The position numbers and the translations under genes are program-made. The notes below the pieces were generated by a model that saw only the letters and a program-made list of their open reading frames with translations, had not been told where the DNA came from and ran no database searches. A stretch of DNA of 64,000 nucleotides from Hyphomonas sp. Its GTDB lineage: Bacteria; Pseudomonadota; Alphaproteobacteria; Caulobacterales; Hyphomonadaceae. Below are positions 27,556-34,621 of the stretch, one piece after another. The DNA lies in the NCBI GenBank assembly GCA_017792365.1, contig CP051229.1:868001-932000 (forward strand), given 5' to 3'. Numbering within the stretch: the first letter of the stretch is position 1; every line of letters begins with the position of its first letter.

Positions 27556-28290
27556 TTATCCACGCCCCACGAACGGCATGTTAGAAGCCATGACCGTCAT
27601 GAAAAGCACGTTCGCATCCAGGGGGAGTTCGGCCATATGCACGACGGAACGTGCAACATCGTCCACGTTCATCATCGGCTCGGGCCGGATTTCGCCGTGC
27701 GCCTGCGGCACGCCCTTGCCGATCACCGCCGCCATCTCGGTCTCGGCATTGCCGATGTCGATCTGCCCGCACGTGATGCTGAACGGCCGGCCGTCCAGCG
27801 CGATGCATTTCGTCAGTCCGGTGATCGCGTGCTTCGTCACCGTGTAGGGCGTCGAGCCGGGCCGCGGCGCATGTGCGGAGATCGACCCGTTGTTGATGAT
27901 CCGTCCGCCTTGCGGCTCCTGCTTCCGCATCTGGGCGAACGCCGCGCGGGCGCACAGCACCGATCCCGTCAGGTTGACGTCCAGCACCCCGAACCAGTCC
28001 TCCAGCGGCATCTCGTCGATCGGCTTGCCGCGCGATCCCCGGCCGGCATTGTTGAACAGGAGGTCCAGCCGACCCAGCGCGTCGACCGCCTCGCCAAACA
28101 CCCGGTCGACCTCATCTGGCTTGGTCACATCGCCAACGACCACGACGCCCCCTTCGAACATCCCCGCCGTCTCCTCCAGCCGCTCCCGCCGTCGCCCCAC
28201 CAACGCCACGCGCCAGCCAGCCCTGCCAAGCGCCACAGCGCTCGCCCGCCCGATTCCACTGCCTGCCCCGGTTACAAGTGCCGTTTTCAT
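27556..28290 (-). CDS. Short-chain dehydrogenase/reductase
   Basis: A 244-residue SDR-family oxidoreductase using NAD(P)H. The cofactor motif is TGAGSGIGRASAVALG (residues 7-22), followed by LVGRRRERLEE, suggesting NADPH preference from the Arg cluster, then LFNNAGRG, NNGSISAHAPRPGS with the catalytic Ser, and YTVTKHAITGL with the catalytic Tyr and Lys. All active-site residues are present, so it should be active; the substrate is not predictable. It is divergent from the bacterioferritin genes, with a 327-base gap that contains a palindromic repeat. Confidence 0.9.
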   Translation of the reverse strand: MKTALVTGAGSGIGRASAVALGRAGWRVALVGRRRERLEETAGMFEGGVVVVGDVTKPDEVDRVFGEAVDALGRLDLLFNNAGRGSRGKPIDEMPLEDWFGVLDVNLTGSVLCARAAFAQMRKQEPQGGRIINNGSISAHAPRPGSTPYTVTKHAITGLTKCIALDGRPFSITCGQIDIGNAETEMAAVIGKGVPQAHGEIRPEPMMNVDDVARSVVHMAELPLDANVLFMTVMASNMPFVGRG

Positions 28291-28342
28291 CCTGCTCGCC
28301 CTTCAATTCCCCGCACAACCATCACCCACAACACCCCCACCC

Positions 28343-28390
28343 GTCATTCCGGGCGAAGGCGCGAATGCGCCGAAGACCCGGAACCCAGCC
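28343..28390 (+). repeat. Dispersed palindromic repeat, copy 2
   Basis: GTCATTCCGGGCGAAGG at the start and ACCCGGAACCCAGCC at the end are shared with the copy at 17815. The inner stem is GGCGC-GAAT-GCGCC here rather than GGCGCGC-AAA-GCGCGCC there, so pairing is kept while sequence differs. The rest of the 327-base gap (28291-28617) holds no gene. Confidence 0.75.
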
Positions 28391-28581
28391 AGCGCAGAAG
28401 CTCCAAAGAGATGGCATTCCGGTCTGCACTCAACCTAGGCCGGGAAGCCATTCAGCTCGAACCGGTCTCCCCCATCCACCCCTTCACCCTGAGCCCGTCA
28501 ACAAATGCCACCAACTCGCCGCCCTCCAGCGCATCTCAGCACCCTGCGACACCTCGGCCCGAAAACTGCACACGAACGCGA

Positions 28582-28618
28582 TTGACAATCACTCGCAAAC
28601 TGTTGCAAATGACTCGCA
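28582..28618 (+). promoter_or_regulatory. Promoter and Fur-like site of bfd
   Basis: A TTGACA box lies at 28582-28587, only about 30 bases before the bfd start. TGCAAAT-G-ACTCGCA (28604-28618) is an imperfect 7-1-7 dyad (five of seven positions pair) ending on the start codon, the layout seen in Fur-family operators. ACTCGCA occurs also at 28591. Iron control is expected for this gene. Confidence 0.35.
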
Positions 28619-28818
28619 TGATCGTTTGTGTCTGCCATCGCCTGTCGACGCGCCACGTGGATGCCGCTCTGGATGCGGGGGCCTGCTCGCCCCGGCAGGT
28701 CCACGCGCATCACAACACCCGGATAAACTGCGGAAAATGCAGCGAAACCGTCTGCCAGATGATCGGCGCGCGGCGCACGCTGGCGCCCCAGGACGCTGCG
28801 GCTATCCCCGCGGAATAG
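28618..28818 (+). CDS. bfd: Bacterioferritin-associated ferredoxin
   Basis: A 66-residue [2Fe-2S] protein. It starts MIVCVCHRLSTRHVD and has the second cysteine pair in NCGKCSETV, giving the CxC and CxxC spacing of the Bfd-like fold. Bfd binds bacterioferritin and reduces its stored ferric iron for release when iron is scarce. It lies 120 bases ahead of the bacterioferritin gene on the same strand, the usual pairing. The start at ATG 28618 is chosen because homologues begin directly with the M-x-V/I-C-x-C pattern. Confidence 0.9.
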   Translation: MIVCVCHRLSTRHVDAALDAGACSPRQVHAHHNTRINCGKCSETVCQMIGARRTLAPQDAAAIPAE

Positions 28819-28830
28819 TTGCGAACGCAA
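28819..28830. promoter_or_regulatory. Palindrome between bfd and bfr
   Basis: TTGCGAACGCAA is a perfect 12-base palindrome starting just after the bfd stop and 108 bases before bfr. It may be a regulator site for bfr. The following stretch to 28865 is AT-rich and could contain a bfr promoter. Confidence 0.35.
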
Positions 28831-28938
28831 ACGCCTCTCATACTCAAAAAGCAAATAAAACAACGCCTAGGTTCCTCCAGCCCGGCAAACCTGCTACGTA
28901 CGCAGGCAGAATCGAATTTCAGCCGAATGGAGATCGCC

Positions 28939-29430
28939 ATGAAGGGTGACGCAAAGGTCATCGAGTACCTGAACAAGGCGCTGAAGAACGAGCTGACCGC
29001 CATCAACCAGTACTTCCTCCACTCCCGGATGCTCCGCGACTGGGGCGTCTCCGAGCTGGCGCACAAGGAATACAAGGAATCCATCGAGGAGATGGAGCAC
29101 GCCGACTGGCTGATCGAGCGCATCCTGTTCCTGGAAGGGCTCCCCAACCTCCAAGACCTCGGCAAGCTGCTGATCGGCGAGGACGTAAAGGAAATCCTCG
29201 AGTGCGATCTCAAGATGGAGGAGCAGGCTATCCCGCTCCTGCGCGAGGCCATGAAATACGCCGAAACGCAGGGCGATTACGTCTCCCGCGACCTCTTCGG
29301 CAAGATCCTCCACAATGAGGAAGAGCACGTCGACTGGCTGGAAACCCAGTTCTCGCTGATCGAAAAAATCGGCATCCAGAACTACATCCAGCTCCAGTCC
29401 AAGCCGAACGCGGCGACCGCACAGGACTAG
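28939..29430 (+). CDS. bfr: Bacterioferritin
   Basis: A 163-residue haem-containing iron-storage protein that forms a 24-subunit shell and oxidises ferrous iron. It begins [19 protein letters not shown], as bacterioferritins do. Ferroxidase ligands are visible in [10 protein letters not shown] (Glu and Tyr), EEMEHADW (Glu and His) and [11 protein letters not shown] (Glu and His). The haem-ligand Met is present in IEEMEHAD, so the subunit can bind haem between dimers. The ATG at 28939 has GGAG upstream; an ATG at 28927 in the same frame is possible but adds four atypical residues. It forms an iron storage and release unit with bfd. Confidence 0.95.
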   Translation: MKGDAKVIEYLNKALKNELTAINQYFLHSRMLRDWGVSELAHKEYKESIEEMEHADWLIERILFLEGLPNLQDLGKLLIGEDVKEILECDLKMEEQAIPLLREAMKYAETQGDYVSRDLFGKILHNEEEHVDWLETQFSLIEKIGIQNYIQLQSKPNAATAQD

Positions 29431-29468
29431 ACCCCGCAGTTCAGGGATCGGCTTCCCCCGACCCGCTC

Positions 29469-29494
29469 GTCCCCTCGAAAGCGGGGACCCAGCC
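29469..29494 (+). repeat. Short palindromic repeat of the ACCCAGCC type
   Basis: GTCCCCTCGAAAGCGGGGACCCAGCC has a GTCCCC / GGGGAC stem and the ACCCAGCC end shared by the longer repeats. It is between bfr and the hydrolase gene, which converge, so it may act as a terminator. Confidence 0.5.
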
Positions 29495-29505
29495 GGCGCC
29501 AGGCC

Positions 29506-30309
29506 TCATGCCCGGATCCCTGATCGCGCCTCCGCCGCGCGCAGATAGTCCTGCAACAGCGCCTCGGCGCGGCGCGTCAAACCGGCGTCATAGCGCACGC
29601 GCAGGTCAGTAGCCTCGACCTCGTCGAACGCGTGCGTCGCCTTGTCGAACAGCACGACCTCAACTGGCGCGCCTGGCGTCTTCATCCGTCGCAACGCTGC
29701 GCCAAGGCCGCGCCCGCCCACGATCACATCGCGCCCGCCAACGATAGCCAGCGGCGCCGCATCGACCCGCAACCCGCGCAGCCGCGCGATCGAAGGCAGG
29801 CTGGCGAACGGGTACATCAGGAATGCGCCGACCAGCCCCGCCAGCGGTTCTTCCACAAGCCCCGTCAGCCCGGTGAGCCGCTCGGCCTCCGCCCCGGGCT
29901 CCATCGCCATCGCGTCCAGCGCCGTCCAGCCGCCATGGCTCCATCCGGTTGCGACGATCCTCTCCGCATCGGCCCACGCCTGCCGCCGCACCCACTCCAT
30001 CGCGCCGAACAGATCCCCCGCCCGCTCCGCCCCACGAAGCCGCAACCCCGTGCAGACGGTCGCATAGGCCTGCGTATCGGAGATATTCCGATGCGCATAA
30101 CTGTCGACAATTACAGCAGCCCACCCCGCGTCCCGCACGACGCCCGCCCATCGGTCCTGCAACGGCTTGCGCCCGCCGCAGCCGTGCAACTGGATCACCA
30201 CCGGAAACGGGCCATCCCCATCGGGACGCACAACATCGATCCCGACAGCCAGCTTCTCGACCCGCGCCTCCAGCGGCTCAACCGCCGGCGCAAGGAAACC
30301 CGCCGCCAC
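29506..30309 (-). CDS. Dienelactone-hydrolase-like alpha/beta hydrolase
   Basis: A 267-residue alpha/beta hydrolase resembling dienelactone hydrolases. It has VVIQLHGCGGRKPLQDRWA (oxyanion region), a nucleophile in IVATGWSHGGWTALDAM (Ser of GWSHGG at about residue 128), an Asp in IVGGRDVIVGG and a His in FDKATHAFDE. A catalytic triad is therefore complete. A hydrophobic start (MAAGFLAPAVEPLEA) is too short for a clear signal peptide. It sits two bases after the DUF4105 gene on the same strand, so the two form an operon. The substrate is unknown. Confidence 0.8.
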   Translation of the reverse strand: MAAGFLAPAVEPLEARVEKLAVGIDVVRPDGDGPFPVVIQLHGCGGRKPLQDRWAGVVRDAGWAAVIVDSYAHRNISDTQAYATVCTGLRLRGAERAGDLFGAMEWVRRQAWADAERIVATGWSHGGWTALDAMAMEPGAEAERLTGLTGLVEEPLAGLVGAFLMYPFASLPSIARLRGLRVDAAPLAIVGGRDVIVGGRGLGAALRRMKTPGAPVEVVLFDKATHAFDEVEATDLRVRYDAGLTRRAEALLQDYLRAAEARSGIRA

Positions 30310-30311
30310 GA

Positions 30312-31184
30312 TCAGCCGCCAAACCGGTCGCGCAACGCGCCAAGAAGCGCACGATCGAACGCGTCCGGCGAAAGGTCATTCCAGCCCTTGATCTCATCCG
30401 TCAGACGCGCCGCCTGCTTCACCTCATCAAGATCATCGCCGGGTATCATGCCGAGGTCGAACAGCCGCTCGGCGGAATACCCCGTCATGATGAAGGCATG
30501 GTGCCAGTCGAGATCAGCGGTCTTCGCCAGCTCGTTGGTGCAGTTGGAAAACAGGGTGTTGTACCACCGCGCTTTCGTCGAGATCGTCTGCGTTTTCCGC
30601 AACAGCCGCGACAGGAACTCCAGCTCCTGCTCATCGCTCAGCGCCAGCGGATAAACCAGAATGTCATGGTCGAGATAAACCGCCCGCCGCGTCAGCAGGT
30701 CCTTCGGCGTCGCCCAGATGTAGGCCAGCTCGAACGCATTGAACGTCCCCCAGAAGGCGGAATAGCTCTCGCCCTCCTCCTTCCGCGCCTCGATCGTCAG
30801 CCCCACCATCCGGTCGTCCGCAAACTCGAACAGCACCAGCGTGTGTGCCATCATCTCGAGCCCCGGATGCGGCTCGATCACGAACCACACATTCCTCAGC
30901 TCGCCAAAGTCCGCGGCAAACGCCGCCTCGTCACGCGCCACATCGCTCGTCGGATCATAGGTCCAGTCACGCACCGGCGACATCGCAAAGCCCTCGGCCT
31001 CGATCTCTATATCCGGCATCCGCTCCAGGTTATCGACCCAGTCACGGTCCAGGCGCGGCGTCGCGCTGAACGCCAGCAACAGGAAGATCGCCAGCACCCC
31101 GACAACCGCATAGGCCGCCGCCCGCGCCGGGCGATGCTGCACGAACCCGATCAGCGTCGCCGCCCGCTCGCTCACAAACGACAT
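30312..31184 (-). CDS. DUF4105 membrane-anchored protein
   Basis: A 290-residue protein of the DUF4105 family. One N-terminal membrane helix (YAVVGVLAIFLLLAFSA, about residues 25-42) anchors a periplasmic domain. Family features are VWFVIEPHPGLEMMAHTLVLF, TFNAFELAYIW, and the late WYNTLFSNCTNELAK with a conserved Cys and Asn. The fold is related to papain-like or lipoprotein-processing domains, and the function is not known. It lies between the glutamate-synthase-like gene and the hydrolase on the same strand with gaps of 12 and 2 bases, so the three are probably cotranscribed. Confidence 0.8.
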   Translation of the reverse strand: MSFVSERAATLIGFVQHRPARAAAYAVVGVLAIFLLLAFSATPRLDRDWVDNLERMPDIEIEAEGFAMSPVRDWTYDPTSDVARDEAAFAADFGELRNVWFVIEPHPGLEMMAHTLVLFEFADDRMVGLTIEARKEEGESYSAFWGTFNAFELAYIWATPKDLLTRRAVYLDHDILVYPLALSDEQELEFLSRLLRKTQTISTKARWYNTLFSNCTNELAKTADLDWHHAFIMTGYSAERLFDLGMIPGDDLDEVKQAARLTDEIKGWNDLSPDAFDRALLGALRDRFGG

Positions 31185-31196
31185 GCCTTACCCCCG

Positions 31197-32788
31197 CTAG
31201 CTCAAAGGCGCGAAACTCGAAGCCTGCGCCCGCCGCCAGTCCTCCGCAAGATGTGTCGAGCCGGCGTCCCGGATCAGCGCGTCCCGCTCCAGCAACCTGA
31301 ACGCAACGCTACCCTCCGCCGTATGCCGGTCGTCGATCCGCCGGATCAGATCATCCGGCGACAGCTCACCCGGATGCCGCCGCCCCGCAGCGCCCACAAT
31401 CTCGGCGAAGGAATGCAGCGTATTGCGATGGAAGTTCGCAACCCGCACGGCCTTGTCCGTAACCACCAGTCCGCGCTGCAGCCCCGCATCCTGCGTCGCA
31501 ATCCCCGTCGGACAGTGGTTGTTGTGGCAGTTGAGCGACTGGATGCACCCCAGCGAGAACATGAACCCGCGCGCCGTATTCACCCAGTCCGCCCCCAGCG
31601 CCATCGACGAGGCCAGCGCGAACGCCGAGATCTGCTTGCCCGCACACGCCAGCCGCACCTCGTCCTTCAGCCCCGCCCCGACCAGCGCATTGCGCACGAA
31701 CACCAGTCCGTCCCGTAGCGGCGCGCCGACATGGTCCATGAACTCCGCGGGCGCTGCGCCCGTCCCGCCTTCCGCGCCGTCCACCACCACGAAGTCCGGC
31801 CGGATGCCCGTCTCGATCATCGCCTTCATCATCGCCATGACCTCGTGGCGCTTGCCGACGCACAGCTTGAACCCGACAGGCTTGCCGCCCGACCGCTCGC
31901 GCAACAGCGCAACGAACTCCATCAGCTCTACCGGCGTGGAAAACGCCGAGTGCCACGGCGGACTCTCACACCGCTGCCCGACTGGAATCCCGCGCGCCTC
32001 CGCGATCTCCTTCGTCACCTTCTCGCCCGGCAACACGCCGCCATGCCCGGGCTTCGCGCCCTGGCTCAGCTTGATCTCGATCATCTTGATCTGATCGAGC
32101 GCCGCCTGCTCGGCGAACTTCCCTCGTCAAAACCGCCATCGCTCGCACGGCATCCGAAATACCCAGACCCGATCTCCCACACGAGATCGCCACCGCCGCC
32201 TTGTGATAGCGCGACACGCCGCCCTCGCCGGTGTCGTGATAAAAGCCGCCCATCGCTGCGCCGCGATTCAACGCCTCGATCGCGCGCGCGCCAAGCGAGC
32301 CAAAACTCATCGCCGAGATATTGAACACGCTGGCCGAATAAGGCTGCCTGCAATCCTTCCCTCCGACCTCGATCCGGAAGGTCGCCGGGTCCGCCTTCAC
32401 GGGCGCCGCGGAATGCGTGATCCACTCATACGGCGGCTCGGCAAACGACAGGTGCGAACCAAACGGCTCGACGCTCATCACATCCTTGGCGCGCCGATAG
32501 ACCAGCGCGCGCTGCTCGATGTTGAACGGCTTCCTTCCGTCTCGCTCTCGACGATATAGCCGCGCAGGAACGGCCGCAGCCATTCGAACACCCACCGGAT
32601 CGCCCGACCAGCGGAAAGTTCCGCCACAGCGTATGGTCCTGCTGGAAGAAATCGAAACAACCGAACACCGCCCCGATCAGCAACGGCGCGGCGAGCATCC
32701 ACCACCACGGCGACAAGTAGACAGCCGCCGCAACAGCCAGCGCGGCGCCGACCAGCACGATCAGGAATGGCAGGATGCGGACCATCAT
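31197..32788 (-). CDS. Membrane-anchored FMN-binding glutamate-synthase-like protein (four frameshifts)
   Basis: Reassembled from four or five frames, the protein is about 530 residues. The start (ATG at 32788) gives two membrane helices (RILPFLIVLVGAALAVAAAV and WWWMLAAPLLIGAVFG), then RWVFEWLRPFLRGYIVES, KPFNIEQRALVYRRAKD, FNISAMSFGSLGARAIEALN, GGDLVWEIGSGYFGCR, IEIKLSQGAKPGHGGVLPG, and near the end MFSLGCIQSLNCHNNHCPTG, with Cys residues fitting the Fe-S site of the glutamate synthase central and FMN domains. Breaks are near 32605, 32540, 32207 and 32118. Stand-alone members of this family lack the glutaminase domain and their reaction is unproven. Given the general pattern of breaks, sequence error is likelier than loss of function. 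Confidence 0.7.
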
Positions 32789-32941
32789 GTCTCTCGCTCT
32801 CACGACCATTGCGGCCGGCTGATTCCACCAGAGTGCATACGCCAACACGAAAAACAAAGATGACAAGGAGTTGTCTTGATCTCGCCCACTCCTTCCGTCA
32901 TTACCCCTCGCCTGGATCAACCCCTTGTTGGAAAGCGCGTC

Positions 32942-33025
32942 ATGAAACGCTCTTACGCAACATTTCCAAACGTCGACGCGCTCCCATTGGAGCGTGATGA
33001 CGCCTGCATGGAGGGATTGATCTAG
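32942..33025 (+). CDS. Possible 27-residue leader peptide ahead of rtcB
   Basis: A short frame encoding MKRSYATFPNVDALPLER and nine more residues, with GGAAAG nine bases upstream of its ATG. It is followed at once by three hairpins, the last a strong terminator. There are no repeated rare or regulatory codons to suggest classical attenuation. It may simply be a chance frame within an untranslated RNA. Confidence 0.2.
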   Translation: MKRSYATFPNVDALPLERDDACMEGLI

Positions 33026-33026
33026 A

Positions 33027-33097
33027 GACTGGATCCGCCAGTCGACCGGCATCACGCCGGTTCATCCGCCCTCCGCGCATTCCGCCGGAGGGTTTTT
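33027..33097 (+). ncRNA. Candidate structured RNA or rtcB leader: three hairpins ending in a terminator
   Basis: Three consecutive stems are seen: GACTGG-ATCCG-CCAGTC (33027-33043), ACCGGC-ATCAC-GCCGGT (33045-33061) and CCCTCCG / CGGAGGG (33069-33092) followed by TTTTT. The first two have five-base loops beginning AUC. No protein gene on this strand ends here, so the terminator must serve a small RNA or an untranslated leader. The gap 32789-33199 is 411 bases, long enough for an sRNA. The rtcB start lies 102 bases after the terminator. Confidence 0.4.
33069..33097 (+). terminator. Intrinsic terminator upstream of rtcB
   Basis: CCCTCCG and CGGAGGG form a seven-base GC-rich stem with a ten-base loop, followed by five T residues. 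It is oriented to stop plus-strand transcription, though the only plus-strand gene nearby is rtcB, which starts downstream. Confidence 0.75.
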
Positions 33098-33199
33098 ATA
33101 TCCAGATCCGGGGTGCGCGGAGGTCTGCGCGGAAAGGCAAAGGGAGTTATCCTCCCCCAAGCCCGCCCGCGCTATGACAGCTCTGAAGGGAGCGCACAC

Positions 33200-34410
33200 A
33201 TGAGCACGTTTGAAGTGTTCGAAACCGCCCAGGGCGGTCGCATAAAGGCCTGGATCAAGGGCGTGCCGCTGGAAGATGCAGCGCGTACGCAGCTTGAAAA
33301 TGTCGCGGGCCTGCCATTCGTGCACTCGCACCTCGCCGTGATGCCCGACGTTCACTTCGGACGCGGCGCAACGGTGGGTTCGGTGATCCCCACGAAAGGC
33401 GCGATCATCCCGGCGGCGGTCGGCGTCGACATCGGTTGCGGCATGATGGCGGTGGAAACCACCCTCACCGCATCGCAACTGCCCGACAGTCTCGCCAAAC
33501 TGCGTTCGGACATCGAACGCAAGGTGCCGGTCGGCAACGGACGCGGCGGCGAATTCGGCAATGTGCCGGACTCCGTCGCCACGCGCCTGCGCACGTCGGA
33601 TCTCACGGAACGCCTCGATGCAATCCGCGCGAAGCACCGCAAGATCCCGTCGCACAAGGTGGCCACGCAACTGGGCACGCTGGGCGGCGGCAACCACTTC
33701 ATCGAGATCTGCCTCGACGAGTCAGATCGCGTATGGGTGATGCTGCACTCGGGATCACGCGGCGTCGGCAACCAGATCGGGCAATACTTCATCCAGGAAG
33801 CCAGACAGGCGCTGGAGAAGCGTGTGCTCGGCTACCACGTCCCGGACCGGGATCTGGCCTTCTTCATCGAAGGCGAGCCCATGTTCGACGACTACATCGA
33901 AGCGGTCGGGTGGGCGCAGGACTACGCGCGCGCCAACCGGGAAGCGATGATGGAACGCACGCTCCAGGCGATGCGTGACGCGCTTCGAAGTTCAAGCTCG
34001 GCAAGATGGCGGTGAACTGCCATCACAACTACGTCGAGAAGGAACGCCACTTCGACGCCGACGTCTGGGTCACCCGGAAAGGCGCCGTGCGCGCCGGCGC
34101 GGGCGACCTCGGCATCATCCCGGGTTCGATGGGCGCGAAATCGTTCATCGTGCGCGGGAAAGGCAATGCGGACTCGTTCTGCTCGTGCTCGCACGGCGCA
34201 GGACGGGCGATGTCCCGGACCAAGGCCAAGCAGACCTTCACCCTGAAGGATCACCGCGCGGCCACCGAAGGCGTCGAATGCCGCAAGGACGCCGCCGTGA
34301 TCGACGAAACGCCGATGGCCTACAAGGACATCGACGCCGTGATCGCCGCCCAGTCCGACCTGATCGAGGTGCTCCACACCCTGAAACAGGTGGTCTGCGT
34401 GAAGGGCTAG
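33200..34410 (+). CDS. rtcB: RtcB RNA-splicing ligase (frameshift near 33985)
   Basis: Repaired length is about 403 residues. RtcB joins RNA ends with 2',3'-cyclic phosphate and 5'-OH termini using GTP and Mn2+. Metal and catalytic motifs are present: VMPDVHFGRGATVGSV, GVDIGCGMMAVET (Cys ligand), LGTLGGGNHFIEI, VMLHSGSRGVGNQIG, the His pair in VNCHHNYVEKE, and CSCSHGAGRAMSR with the His that is guanylylated. The frame breaks near 33985, after MRDAL; the continuation RKFKLGKMAVNCHHN needs one added base. The ATG at 33200 has AGGGAG upstream. No rtcA cyclase lies beside it. Confidence 0.9.
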
Positions 34411-34417
34411 ACCCGCT

Positions 34418-34443
34418 CTCCGGGCGCTGCACAGCGCCCGGAG
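34418..34443 (+). terminator. Perfect hairpin after rtcB
   Basis: CTCCGGGCGCTG and CAGCGCCCGGAG form a 12-base perfect inverted repeat only eight bases after the rtcB stop. There is no T run, so termination may be partly Rho-dependent. Confidence 0.6.
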
Positions 34444-34621
34444 GGTGACCTAGAGGCGCCCAAATACAGAGAGGAGCGACCTCCGTCTTTTGTCTCATAT
34501 GGGCCTTACCACCCGTAATTAGTGTTACGTCTCTACCGTTTGTGATTTGACCGGACCATCAAAGCGGCAGAAAACGCCGGGGAACTCTCCAGTTTCCACA
34601 AGACCCGGAAGAAACGCTCTG

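Noticed and set aside
34444-34621. Small-RNA candidate between rtcB and the redoxin gene
   Set aside because: The only hairpins are short (four pairs). The region is better read as an untranslated leader or promoter.
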